Below are positions 49,156 through 63,900 of a DNA stretch of 64,000 nucleotides, piece after piece. The DNA is taken from contig JAWQEG010000490.1 in assembly GCA_033782935.1 (NCBI GenBank), forward strand, positions 1,952,001 through 2,016,000. The letters run 5' to 3'. Made by a program: the position numbers and the translations under genes. Numbering within the stretch: the first letter of the stretch is position 1; each line of letters starts with the position of its first letter. Source of the stretch: Petrolisthes cinctipes. Its lineage: Eukaryota; Arthropoda; Malacostraca; Decapoda; Porcellanidae. The notes beneath the pieces were generated by a model. It had not been told where the DNA came from. It saw nothing but the letters and a program-made list of their open reading frames with translations, and did no database searches.

Positions 49156-52100
49156 GTAGGCATGTACAGATTGCTTCTGGGACCCCAAAATATTGAATTT
49201 TCGGGTGTTTTGAGCCTGAATTTGAGATATAAACTGGTACAGAAGATACATGCACATATTGACTTTGGGCACCAAAAATATCGATTTTCAGCATGTTTTG
49301 GGCCTGTATTTTGAAAATACTCTAACACGGAGTAGGCATGTACAGATACCTTCTGGGACCTCTAAATATCGAATTTTCGGGTGTTTTGGGACTGAATTTG
49401 AGATATCGATTTTTTGACACCTAAAATGTCGATTTTTAGCATGTTTTTAGCCTATATTTTGAAAATATTCTAGCACTGTGTAGGCATGTACAGATTGCTT
49501 CTGGGACCCAAAATATTGAATTTTCGGGTGTTTTGAGCCTGAATTTGAGATATAAACGGGTACAGAAAATACATGCACATATTGACTTTGGGCATCTAAA
49601 ATATCGATTTTCAGCATGTTTTGGGCCTGTATTTTGAAAATACTCTAACACTGAGTAGGCATGTACAGATTGCTTCTGGGACCCCAAAATATTGAATTTT
49701 CGGGTGTTTTGAGCCTGAATTTGAGATATAAACGGGTACTGAAGATGCATGCACATATCGACTTTTGTGCACCTAAAAGATCGATTTTCAGTATGTTTTG
49801 AGCATGTATTTTGAAAATACTCTAACACGGAGTAGGCATGTACAGATCGCTTCTGGGACCCCTAAATATCGAATTTTCGGGTGTTTTGGGACTGAATTTG
49901 AGATATCGACTTTTTGGCACCTAAAAGATCGATTTTTAGCATGTTTTTAGCCTATATTTTGAAAATATTCTAGCACTGAGTAGGCATGTACAGATTGCTT
50001 CTGGGACCCCAAAATATTGAATTTTCGGGTGTTTTGAGCCTGAATTTGAGATATAAACGGGTACAGAAGATACATGCACATATTGACTTTGGGCACCAAA
50101 AATATCGATTTTCAGCATGTTTTGGGCCTGAATTTTGAAAATACTCTAACACGGAGTAGGCATGTACAGATCGCTTCTGGGACCCCAAAATATCGAATTT
50201 TCGGGTGTTTAGGGCCAGAATTTGAGATATAAACGGGTACAGAAGATGCATGCACATATCGACTTTTGGGCACCTAAAAGATCGATTTTCAGTATGTTTT
50301 TGGCCTGTATTTTGAAAATAATCTAACACGGAGTAGGCATGTACAGATACCTTCTGGGACCTCTAAATATCGAATTTTCGGGTGTTTTGGGACAGAATTT
50401 GAGATATCGATTTTTTGGCACCTAAAATGTCGATTTTTAGCATGTTTTTAGCCTATATTTTGAAAATATTCTAGCACTGTGTAGGCATGTACAGATTGCT
50501 TCTGGGACCCCAAAATATTGAATTTTCGGGTGTTTTGAGCCTGAATTTGAGATATAAACGGGTACAGAAGATACATGCACATATTGACTTTGGGCACCTA
50601 AAAGATCGATTTTTAGCATGTTTTTAGCCTATATTTTGAAAATATTCTAGCACTGAGTAGGCATGTACAGATTGCTTCTGGGACCCCAAAATATTGAATT
50701 TTCGGGTGTTTTGAGCCTGAATTTGAGATATAAACGGGTACAGAAGATACATGCACATATTGACTTTGTGCACCAAAAATATCGATTTTCAGCATGTTTT
50801 GGGCCTGAATTTTGAAAATACTCTAACACGGAGTAGGCATGTACAGATCGCTTCTGGGACCCCAAAATATTGAATTTTCGGGTGTTTTGAGCCTGAATTA
50901 GAGATATAAACGGGTACTGAAGATGCATGCACATATCGACTTTTGTGCACCTAAAAGATCGATTTTCAGTATGTTTTGAGCATGTATTTTGAAAATACTC
51001 TAACACGGAGTAGGCATGTACAGATCGCTTCTGGGACCCCTAAATATCGAATTTTCGGGTGTTTTGGGACTGAATTTGAGATATCGACTTTTTGGCACCT
51101 AAAAGATCGATTTTTAGCATGTTTTTAGCTTATATTTTGAAAATATTCTAGCAATGAGTAGGCATGTACAGATCGCTTCTGGGACCCCAAAATATCGATT
51201 TTTCAGGTGTTTAGGGCCAGAATTTGAGATATAAACGGGTATAGAAGATGCATGCACATATCGACTTTTGGGCACCTAAAAGATCGATTTTCAGTATGTT
51301 TTTGGCCTGTATTTTGAAAATACTCTATCACGGAGTTGGCATGTACAGATACCTTCTGGGACCTCTAAATATCGAATTTTCGGGTGTTTTGGGACTGAAT
51401 TTGAGATTTCGATTTTTTGGCACCTAAAATGTCGAGTTTTAGCATGTTTTTAGCCTATATTTTGAAAATATTCTAGCACTGTGTAGGCATGTACAGATTG
51501 CTTCTGGGACCCCAAAATATTGAATTTTCGGGTGTTTTGAGCCTGAATTTGAGATATAAACGGGTACAGAAGATACATGCACATATTGACTTTGGGCATC
51601 TAAAATATCGATTTTCAGCATGTTTTGGGCCTGTATTTTGAAAATACTCTAACACTGAGTAGGCATGTACAGATTGCTTCTGGGACCCCAAAATATTGAA
51701 TTTTCGGGTGTTTTGAGCCTGAATTTGAGATATAAACGGGTACTGAAGATGCATACACATATCGACTTTTGTGCACCTAAAAGATCGATTTTCAGTATGT
51801 TTTGAGCATGTATTTTGAAAATACTCTAACACGGAGTAGGCATGTACAGATCGCTTCTGGGACCCCTAAATATCGAATTTTCGGGTGTTTTGGGACTGAA
51901 TTTGAGATATCGACTTTTTGGCACCTAAAAGATCGATTTTTAGCATGTTTTTAGCCTATATTTTGAAAATATTCTAGCACTGAGTAGGCATGTACAGATT
52001 GCTTCTGGGACCCCAAAATATTGAATTTTCGGGTGTTTTGAGCCTGAATTTGAGATATAAACGGGTACAGAAGATACATGCACATATTGACTTTGGGTAC

Positions 52101-54969
52101 CAAAAATATCGATTTTCAGCATGTTTTGGGCCTGAATTTTGAAAATACTCTAACACGGAGTAGGCATGTACAGATCGCTTCTGGGACCCCAAAATATCGA
52201 ATTTTCGGGTGTTTAGGGCCAGAATTTGAGATATAAACGGGTACAGAAGATGCATGCACATATCGACTTTTGGGCACCTAAAAGATCGATTTTCAGTATG
52301 TTTTTGGCCTGTATTTTGAAAATACTCTAACACGGAGTAGGCATGTACAGATCGCTTCTGGGACCCCTAAATATCAAATTTTTGGGTGTTTTGGGACTGA
52401 ATTTGAGATATCGACTTTTTGGCACCTAAAATGTCGAGTTTTAGCATGTTTTTAGCCTATATTTTGAAAATATTCTAGCACTGTGTAGGCATGTACAGAT
52501 TGCTTCTGGGACCCCAAAATATTGAATTTTCGGGTGTTTTGAGCCTGAATTTGAGATATAAACGGGTACAGAAGATACATGCACATATTGACTTTGGGCA
52601 TCTAAAATATCGATTTTCAGCATGTTTTGGGCCTGTATTTTGAAAATACTCTAACACTGAGTAGGCATGTACAGATTGCTTCTGGGACCCCAAAATATTG
52701 AATTTTCGGGTGTTTTGAGCCTGAATTTGAGATATAAACGGGTACTGAAGATGCATACACATATCGACTTTTGTGCACCTAAAAGATCGATTTTCAGTAT
52801 GTTTTGAGCATGTATTTTGAAAATACTCTAACACGGAGTAGGCATGTACAGATCGCTTCTGGGACCCCTAAATATCGAATTTTCGGGTGTTTTGGGACTG
52901 AATTTGAGATATCGACTTTTTGGCACCTAAAAGATCGATTTTTAGCATGTTTTTAGCCTATATTTTGAAAATATTCTAGCACTGAGTAGGCATGTACAGA
53001 TTGCTTCTGGGACCCCAAAATATTGAATTTTCGGGTGTTTTGAGCCTGAATTTGAGATATAAACGGGTACAGAAGATACATGCACATATTGACTTTGGGT
53101 ACCAAAAATATCGATTTTCAGCATGTTTTGGGCCTGAATTTTGAAAATACTCTAACACGGAGTAGGCATGTACAGATCGCTTCTGGGACCCCAAAATATC
53201 GAATTTTCGGGTGTTTAGGGCCAGAATTTGAGATATAAACGGGTACAGAAGATGCATGCACATATCGACTTTTGGGCACCTAAAAGATCGATTTTCAGTA
53301 TGTTTTTGGCCTGTATTTTGAAAATACTCTAACACGGAGTAGGCATGTACAGATACCTTCTGGGACCTCTAAATATCGAATTTTCGGGTGTTTTGGGACT
53401 GAATTTGAGATATCGATTTTTTGACACCTAAAATGTCGATTTTTAGCATGTTTTTAGCCTATATTTTGAAAATATTATAGCACTGTGTAGGCATGTACAG
53501 ATTGCTTCTGGGACCCAAAATATTGAATTTTCGGGTGTTTTGAGCCTGAATTTGAGATATAAACGGGTACAGAAAATACATGCACATATTGACTTTGGGC
53601 ATCTAAAATATCGATTTTCAGCATGTTTTGGGCCTGTATTTTGAAAATACTCTAACACTGAGTAGGCATGTACAGATTGCTTCTGGGACCCCAAAATATT
53701 GAATTTTCGGGTGTTTTGAGCCTGAATTTTAGATATAAACGGGTACTGAAGATGCATGCACATATCGACTTTTGTGCACCTAAAAGATCGATTTTCAGTA
53801 TGTTTTGAGCATGTATTTTGAAAATACTCTAACACGGAGTAGGCATGTACAGATCGCTTCTGGGACCCCTAAATATCGAATTTTCGGGTGTTTTGGGACT
53901 GAATTTGAGATATCGACTTTTTGGCACCTAAAAGATCGATTTTTAGCATGTTTTTAGCCTATATTTTGAAAATATTCTAGCACTGAGTAGGCATGTACAG
54001 ATTGCTTCTGGGACCCCAAAATATTGAATTTTCGGGTGTTTTGAGCCTGAATTTGAGATATAAACGGGTACAGAAGATACATGCACATATTGACTTTAGG
54101 TACCAAAAATATCGATTTTCAACATGTTTTGGGCCTGAATTTTGAAAATACTCTAACACGGAGTAGGCATGTACAGATACCTTCTGGGACCTCTAAATAT
54201 CGAATTTAGGGTGTTTTGGGACTGAATTTGAGATATCGATTTTTTGGCACCTAAAATGTCGATTTTTAGCATGTTTTTAGCCTATATTTTGAAAATATTC
54301 TAGCACTGTGTAGGCATGTACAGATTGCTTCTGGGACCCCAAAATATTGAATTTTCGGGTGTTTTGAGCCTGAATTTGAGATATAAACGGGTACAGAAGA
54401 TACATGCACATATTGACTTTGGGCACCTAAAAGATCGATTTTTAGCATGTTTTTAGCCTATATTTTGAAAATATTCTAGCACTGAGTAGGCATGTACAGA
54501 TTGCTTCTGGGACCCCAAAATATTGAATTTTCGGGTGTTTTGAGCCTGAATTTGAGATATAAACGGGTACAGAAGATACATGCACATATTGACTTTGCGC
54601 ACCAAAAATATCGATTTTCAGCATGTTTTGGGCCTGAATTTTGAAAATACTCTAACACGGAGTAGGCATGTACAGATCGCTTCTGGGACCCCAAAATATT
54701 GAATTTTCGGGTGTTTTGAGCCTGAATTTGAGATATAAACGGGTACTGAAGATGCATGCACATATCGACTTTTGTGCACCTAAAAGATCGATTTTCAGTA
54801 TGTTTTGAGCATGTATTTTGAAAATACTCTAACACGGAGTAGGCATGTACAGATCGCTTCTGGGACCCCTAAATATCGAATTTTCGGGTGTTTTGGGACT
54901 GAATTTGAGATATCGACTTTTTGGCACCTAAAAGATCGATTTTTAGCATGTTTTTAGCCTATATTTTGA

Positions 54970-54990
54970 AAATATTCTAGCAACAGATCG
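54970..54990 (+). repeat. 14-bp deletion removing the CATG landmark
   Basis: TCTAGCAACAGATCGC here replaces TCTAGCAATGAGTAGGCATGTACAGATCGC found at the paralogous site near 45105. The deleted 14 bases include the otherwise invariant GGCATGTA. This explains the change of offset from 9869 to 9855 bp between the two blocks. Confidence 0.8.
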
Positions 54991-57900
54991 CTTCTGGGAC
55001 CCCAAAATATCGATTTTTCAGGTGTTTAGGGCCAGAATTTGAGATATAAACGGGTACAGAAGATGCATGCACATATCGACTTTTGGGCACCTAAAAGATC
55101 GATTTTCAGTATGTTTTTGGCCTGTATTTTGAAAATACTCTATCACGGAGTTGGCATGTACAGATACCTTCTGGGACCTCTAAATATCGAATTTTCGGGT
55201 GTTTAGGGCCAGAATTTGAGATATAAACGGGTACAGAAGATGCATGCACATATCGACTTTTGGGCACCTAAAAGATCGATTTTCAGTATGTTTTTGGCCT
55301 GTATTTTGAAAATACTCTAACACGGAGTAGGCATGTACAGATACCTTCTGAGACCTCTAAATATCGAATTTTCGGGTGTTTTGGGACTGAATTTGAGATA
55401 TCGATTTTTTGGCACCTAAAATGTCGATTTTTAGCATGTTTTTAGCCTATATTTTGAAAATATTCTATCACTGTGTAGGCATGTACAGATTGCTTCTGGG
55501 ACCCCAAAATATTGAATTTTCGGGTGTTTTGAGCCTGAATTTGTGATATAAACGGGTACAGAAGATACATGCACATATTGACTTTGGGCACCTAAAAGAT
55601 CGATTTTTAGCATGTTTTTAGCCTATATTTTGAAAATATTCTAGCACTGAGTAGGCATGTACAGATTGCTTCTGGGACCCCAAAATATTGAATTTTCGGG
55701 TGTTTTGAGCCTGAATTTGAGATATAAACGGGTACAGAAGATACATGCACATATTGACTTTGCGCACCAAAAATATCGATTTTCAGCATGTTTTGGGCCT
55801 GAATTTTGAAAATACTCTAACACGGAGTAGGCATGTACAGATCGCTTCTGGGACCCCAAAATATTGAATTTTCGGGTGTTTTGAGCCTGAATTAGAGATA
55901 TAAACGGGTACTGAAGATGCATGCACATATCGACTTTTGTGCACCTAAAAGATCGATTTTCAGTATGTTTTGAGCATGTATTTTGAAAATACTCTAACAC
56001 GGAGTAGGCATGTACAGATCGCTTCTGGGACCCCTAAATATCGAATTTTCGGGTGTTTTGGGACTGAATTTGAGATATCGACTTTTTGGCACCTAAAAGA
56101 TCGATTTTTAGCATGTTTTTAGCTTATATTTTGAAAATATTCTAGCAATGAGTAGGCATGTACAGATCGCTTCTGGGACCCCAAAATATCGATTTTTCAG
56201 GTGTTTATGGCCAGAATTTGAGATATAAACGGGTATAGAAGATGCATGCACATATCGACTTTTGGGCACCTAAAAGATCGATTTTCAGTATGTTTTTGGC
56301 CTGTATTTTGAAAATACTCTATCACGGAGTTGGCATGTACAGATACCTTCTGGGACCTCTAAATATCGAATTTTCGGGTGTTTTGGGACTGAATTTGAGA
56401 TTTCGATTTTTTGGCACCTAAAATGTCGAGTTTTAGCATGTTTTTAGCCTATATTTTGAAAATATTCTAGCACTGTGTAGGCATGTACAGATTGCTTCTG
56501 GGACCCCAAAATATTGAATTTTCGGGTGTTTTGAGCCTGAATTTGAGATATAAACGGGTACAGAAGATACATGCACATATTGACTTTGGGCATCTAAAAT
56601 ATCGATTTTCAGCATGTTTTGGGCCTGCATTTTGAAAATACTCTAACACTGAGTAGGCATGTACAGATTGCTTCTGGGACCCCAAAATATTGAATTTTCG
56701 GGTTTTTTGAGCCTGAATTTGAGATATAAACGGGTACTGAAGATGCATACACATATCGACTTTTGTGCACCTAAAAGATCGATTTTCAGTATGTTTTGAG
56801 CATGTATTTTGAAAATACTCTAACACGGAGTAGGCATGTACAGATCGCTTCTGGGACCCCTAAATATCGAATTTTCGGGTGTTTTGGGACTGAATTTGAG
56901 ATATCGACTTTTTGGCACCTAAAAGATCGATTTTTAGCATGTTTTTAGCCTATATTTTGAAAATATTCTAGCACTGAGTAGGCATGTACAGATTGCTTCT
57001 GGGACCCCAAAATATTGAATTTTCGGGTGTTTTGAGCCTGAATTTGAGATATAAACGGGTACAGAAGATACATGCACATATTGACTTTGGGTACCAAAAA
57101 TATCGATTTTCAGCATGTTTTGGGCCTGAATTTTGAAAATACTCTAACACGGAGTAGGCATGTACAGATCGCTTCTGGGACCCCAAAATATCGAATTTTA
57201 GGGTGTTTAGGGCCAGAATTTGAGATATAAACGGGTACAGAAGATGCATGCACATATCGACTTTTGGGCACCTAAAAGATCGATTTTCAGTATGTTTTTG
57301 GCCTGTATTTTGAAAATACTCTAACACGGAGTAGGCATGTACAGATCGCTTCTGGGACCCCTAAATATCAAATTTTCGGGTGTTTTGGGACTGAATTTGA
57401 GATATCGACTTTTTGGCACCTAAAATGTCGAGTTTTAGCATGTTTTTAGCCTATATTTTGAAAATATTCTAGCACTGTGTAGGCATGTACAGATTGCTTC
57501 TGGGACCCCAAAATATTGAATTTTCGGGTGTTTTGAGCCTGAATTTGAGATATAAACGGGTACAGAAGATACATGCACATATTGACTTTGGGCATCTAAA
57601 ATATCGATTTTCAGCATGTTTTGGGCCTGTATTTTGAAAATACTCTAACACTGAGTAGGCATGTACAGATTGCTTCTGGGACCCCAAAATATTGAATTTT
57701 CGGGTGTTTTGAGCCTGAATTTGAGATATAAACGGGTACTGAAGATGCATACACATATCGACTTTTGTGCACCTAAAAGATCGATTTTCAGTATGTTTTG
57801 AGCATGTATTTTGAAAATACTCTAACACGGAGTAGGCATGTACAGATCGCTTCTGGGACCCCTAAATATCGAATTTTCGGGTGTTTTGGGACTGAATTTG

Positions 57901-60900
57901 AGATATCGACTTTTTGGCACCTAAAAGATCGATTTTTAGCATGTTTTTAGCCTATATTTTGAAAATATTCTAGCACTGAGTAGGCATGTACAGATTGCTT
58001 CTGGGACCCCAAAATATTGAATTTTCGGGTGTTTTGAGCCTGAATTTGAGATATAAACGGGTACAGAAGATACATGCACATATTGACTTTGGGTACCAAA
58101 AATATCGATTTTCAGCATGTTTTGGGCCTGAATTTTGAAAATACTCTAACACGGAGTAGGCATGTACAGATCGCTTCTGGGACCCCAAAATATCGAATTT
58201 TCGGGTGTTTAGGGCCAGAATTTGAGATATAAACGGGTACAGAAGATGCATGCACATATCGACTTTTGGGCACCTAAAAGATCGATTTTCAGTATGTTTT
58301 TGGCCTGTATTTTGAAAATACTCTAACACGGAGTAGGCATGTACAGATACCTTCTGGGACCTCTAAATATCGAATTTTCGGGTGTTTTGGGACTGAATTT
58401 GAGATATCGATTTTTTGACACCTAAAATGTCGATTTTTAGCATGTTTTTAGCCTATATTTTGAAAATATTATAGCACTGTGTAGGCATGTACAGATTGCT
58501 TCTGGGACCCAAAATATTGAATTTTCGGGTGTTTTGAGCCTGAATTTGAGATATAAACGGGTACAGAAAATACATGCACATATTGACTTTGGGCATCTAA
58601 AATATCGATTTTCAGCATGTTTTGGGCCTGTATTTTGAAAATACTCTAACACTGAGTAGGCATGTACAGATTGCTTCTGGGACCCCAAAATATTGAATTT
58701 TCGGGTGTTTTGAGCCTGAATTTGAGATATAAACGGGTACTGAAGATGCATGCACATATCGACTTTCGTGCACCTAAAAGATCGATTTTCAGTATGTTTT
58801 GAGCATGTATTTTGAAAATACTCTAACACGGAGTAGGCATGTACAGATCGCTTCTGGGACCCCTAAATATCGAATTTTCGGGTGTTTTGGGACTGAATTT
58901 GAGATATCGACTTTTTGGCACCTAAAAGATCGATTTTTAGCATGTTTTTAGCCTATATTTTGAAAATATTCTAGCACTGAGTAGGCATGTACAGATTGCT
59001 TCTGGGACCCCAAAATATTGAATTTTCGGGTGTTTTGAGCCTGAATTTGAGATATAAACGGGTACAGAAGATACATGCACATATTGACTTTAGGTACCAA
59101 AAATATCGATTTTCATCATGTTTTGGGCCTGAATTTTGAAAATACTCTAACACGGAGTAGGCATGTACAGATACCTTCTGGGACCTCTAAATATCGAATT
59201 TAGGGTGTTTTGGGACTGAATTTGAGATATCGATTTTTTGGCACCTAAAATGTCGATTTTTAGCATGTTTTTAGCCTATATTTTGAAAATATTCTAGCAC
59301 TGTGTAGGCATGTACAGATTGCTTCTGGGACCCCAAAATATTGAATTTTCGGGTGTTTTGAGCCTGAATTTGAGATATAAACGGGTACAGAAAATACATG
59401 CACATATTGACTTTGGGCACCTAAAAGATCGATTTTTAGCATGTTTTTAGCCTATTTTTTGAAAATATTCTAGCACTGAGTAGGCATGTACAGATTGCTT
59501 CTGGGACCCCAAAATATTGATTTTTCGGGTGTTTTGAGCCTGAATTTGAGATATAAACGGGTACAGAAGATACATGCACATATTGACTTTGGGCTCCAAA
59601 AATATCGATTTTCAGTATGTTTTGAGCATGTATTTTGAAAATACTCTAACACGGAGTAGGCATGTACAGATCGCTTCTGGGACCCCTAAATATCGAATTT
59701 TCGGATGTTTTGGGACTGAATTTGAGATATCGACTTTTTGGCACCTAAAAGATCGATTTTTAGCATGTTTTTAGCCTATATTTTGAAAATATTCTAGCAC
59801 TGAGTAGGCATGTACAGATTGCTTCTGGGACCCCAAAAAATTGAATTTTCGGATGTTTTGAGCCTGAATTTGAGATATAAACGGGTACAGAAGATACATG
59901 CACATATTGACTGGGTACCAAAAATATCGATTTTCAGCATGTTTTGGGCCTGAATTTTGAAAATACTCTAACACGGAGTAGGCATGTACAGATCGCTTCT
60001 GGGACCCCAAAATATCGAATTTTCGGGTGTTTAGGGCCAGAATTTGAGATATAAACGGGTACAGAAGATGCATGCACATATCGACTTTTGGGCACCTAAA
60101 AGATCGATTTTCAGTATGTTTTTGGCCTGTATTTTGAAAATACTCTAACACGGAGTAGGCATGTACAGATACCTTCTGGGACCTCCAAATATCGAATTTT
60201 CGGGTGTTTTGGGACTGAATTTGAGATATCGATTTTTTGACACCTAAAATGTAGATTTTTAGCATGTTTTTAGCCTATATTTTGAAAATATTATAGCACT
60301 GTGTAGGCATGTACAGATTGCTTCTGGGACCCAAAATATTGAATTTTTGGGTGTTTTGAGCCTGAATTTGAGATATAAACGGGTACAGAAGATACATGCA
60401 CATATTGACTTTGGGCATCTAAAATATCGATTTTCAGCATGTTTTGGGCCTGTATTTTGAAAATACTCTAACACTGAGTAGGCATGTACAGATTGCTTCT
60501 GGGACCCCAAAATATTGAATTTTCGGGTGTTTTGAGCCTGAATTTGAGATATAAACGGGTACTGAAGATGCATGAACATATCGACTTTTGTGCACCTAAA
60601 AGATCGATTTTCAGTATGTTTTGAGCATGTATTTTGAAAATACTCTAACACGGAGTAGGCATGTACAGATCGCTTCTGGGACCCCTAAATATCGAATTTT
60701 CGGGTGTTTTGGGACTGAATTTGAGATATCGACTTTTTGGCACCTAAAAGATCGATTTTTAGCATGTTTTTAGCCTATATTTTGAAAATATTCTAGCACT
60801 GAGTAGGCATGTACAGATTGCTTCTGGGACCCCAAAATATTGAATTTTCGGGTGTTTTGAGCCTGAATTTGAGATATAAACGGGTACAGAAGATACATGC

Positions 60901-63900
60901 ACATATTGACTTTGGGCACCAAAAATATCGATTTTTAGCATGTTTTGGGCCTGAATTTTGAAAATACTCTAACACGGAGTAGGCATGTACAGATCGCTTC
61001 TGGGACCCCAAAATATCGAATTTTCGGGTGTTTAGGGCCAGAATTTGAGATATAAACGGGTACAGAAGATGCATGCACATATCGACTTTTGGGCACCTAA
61101 AAGATCGATTTTCAGTATGTTTTTGGCCTGTAATTTGAAAATACTCTAAAACGGAGTAGGCATGTACAGATACCTTCTGGGACCTCTAAATATCGAATTT
61201 TCGGGTGTTTTGGGACTGAATTTGAGATATCGATTTTTTGGCACTTAAAATGTCGATTTTTAGCATGTTTTTAGCCTATATTTTGAAAATATTCTAGCAC
61301 TGTGTAGGCATGTACAGATTGCTTCTGGGACCCCAAAATATTGAATTTTCGGGTGTTTTGAGCCTGAATTTGAGATATAAACGGGTACAGAAAATACATG
61401 CACATATTGACTTTGGGCACCTAAAAGATCGATTTTTAGCATGTTTTTAGACTATATTTTGAAAATATTCTAGCACTGAGTAGGCATGTACAGATTGCTT
61501 CTGGGACCCCAAAATATTGAATTTTCGGGTGTTTTGAGCCTGAATTTGAGATATAAACGGGTACAGAAGATACATGCACATATTGACTTTGGGTACCAAA
61601 AATATCGATTTTCAGCATGTTTTGGGCCTGAATTTTGAAAATACTCTAACACGGAGTAGGCATGTACAGATCGCTTCTGGGACCCCAAAATATCGAATTT
61701 TAGGGTGTTTAGGGCCAGAATTTGAGATATAAACGGGTACAGAAGATGCATGCACATATCGACTTTTGGGCACCTAAAAGATCGATTTTCAGTATGTTTT
61801 TGGCCTGTATTTTGAAAATACTCTAACACGGAGTAGGCATGTACAGATCGCTTCTGGGACCCCTAAATATCAAATTTTCGGGTGTTTTGGGACTGAATTT
61901 GAGATATCGACTTTTTGGCACCTAAAATGTCGAGTTTTAGCATGTTTTTAGCCTATATTTTGAAAATATTCTAGCACTGTGTAGGCATGTACAGATTGCT
62001 TCTGGGACCCCAAAATATTGAATTTTCGGGTGTTTTGAGCCTGAATTTGAGATATAAACGGGTACAGAAGATACATGCACATATTGACTTTGGGCATCTA
62101 AAATATCGATTTTCAGCATGTTTTGGGCCTGTATTTTGAAAATACTCTAACACTGAGTAGGCATGTACAGATTGCTTCTGGGACCCCAAAATATTGAATT
62201 TTCGGGTGTTTTGAGCCTGAATTTGAGATATAAACGGGTACTGAAGATGCATACACATATCGACTTTTGTGCACCTAAAAGATCGATTTTCAGTATGTTT
62301 TGAGCATGTATTTTGAAAATACTCTAACACGGAGTAGGCATGTACAGATCGCTTCTGGGACCCCTAAATATCGAATTTTCGGGTGTTTTGGGACTGAATT
62401 TGAGATATCGACTTTTTGGCACCTAAAAGATCGATTTTTAGCATGTTTTTAGCCTATATTTTGAAAATATTCTAGCACTGAGTAGGCATGTACAGATTGC
62501 TTCTGGGACCCCAAAATATTGAATTTTCGGGTGTTTTGAGCCTGAATTTGAGATATAAACGGGTACAGAAGATACATGCACATATTGACTTTGGGTACCA
62601 AAAATATCGATTTTCAGCATGTTTTGGGCCTGAATTTTGAAAATACTCTAACACGGAGTAGGCATGTACAGATCGCTTCTGGGACCCCAAAATATCGAAT
62701 TTTCGGGTGTTTAGGGCCAGAATTTGAGATATAAACGGGTACAGAAGATGCATGCACATATCGACTTTTGGGCACCTAAAAGATCGATTTTCAGTATGTT
62801 TTTGGCCTGTATTTTGAAAATACTCTAACACGGAGTAGGCATGTACAGATACCTTCTGGGACCTCTAAATATCGAATTTTCGGGTGTTTTGGGACTGAAT
62901 TTGAGATATCGATTTTTTGACACCTAAAATGTCGATTTTTAGCATGTTTTTAGCCTATATTTTGAAAATATTATAGCACTGTGTAGGCATGTACAGATTG
63001 CTTCTGGGACCCAAAATATTGAATTTTCGGGTGTTTTGAGCCTGAATTTGAGATATAAACGGGTACAGAAAATACATGCACATATTGACTTTGGGCATCT
63101 AAAATATCGATTTTCAGCATGTTTTGGGCCTGTATTTTGAAAATACTCTAACACTGAGTAGGCATGTACAGATTGCTTCTGGGACCCCAAAATATTGAAT
63201 TTTCGGGTGTTTTGAGCCTGAATTTGAGATATAAACGGGTACTGAAGATGCATGCACATATCGACTTTTGTGCACCTAAAAGATCGATTTTCAGTATGTT
63301 TTGAGCATGTATTTTGAAAATACTCTAACACGTAGTAGGCATGTACAGATCGCTTCTGGGACCCCTAAATATCGAATTTTCGGGTGTTTTGGGACTGAAT
63401 TTGAGATATCGACTTTTTGGCACCTAAAAGATCGATTTTTAGCATGTTTTTAGCCTATATTTTGAAAATATTCTAGCACTGAGTAGGCATGTACAGATTG
63501 CTTCTGGGACCCCAAAATATTGAATTTTCGGGTGTTTTGAGCCTGAATTTGAGATATAAACGGGTACAGAAGATACATGCACATATTGACTTTAGGTACC
63601 AAAAATATCGATTTTCAGCATGTTTTGGGCCTGAATTTTGAAAATACTCTAACACGGAGTAGGCATGTACAGATACCTTCTGGGACCTCTAAATATCGAA
63701 TTTAGGGTGTTTTGGGACTGAATTTGAGATATCGATTTTTTGGCACCTAAAATGTCGATTTTTAGCATGTTTTTAGCCTATATTTTGAAAATATTCTAGC
63801 ACTGTGTAGGCATATACAGATTGCTTCTGGGACCCCAAAATATTGAATTTTCGGGTGTTTTGAGCCTGAATTTGAGATATAAACGGGTACAGAAAATACA

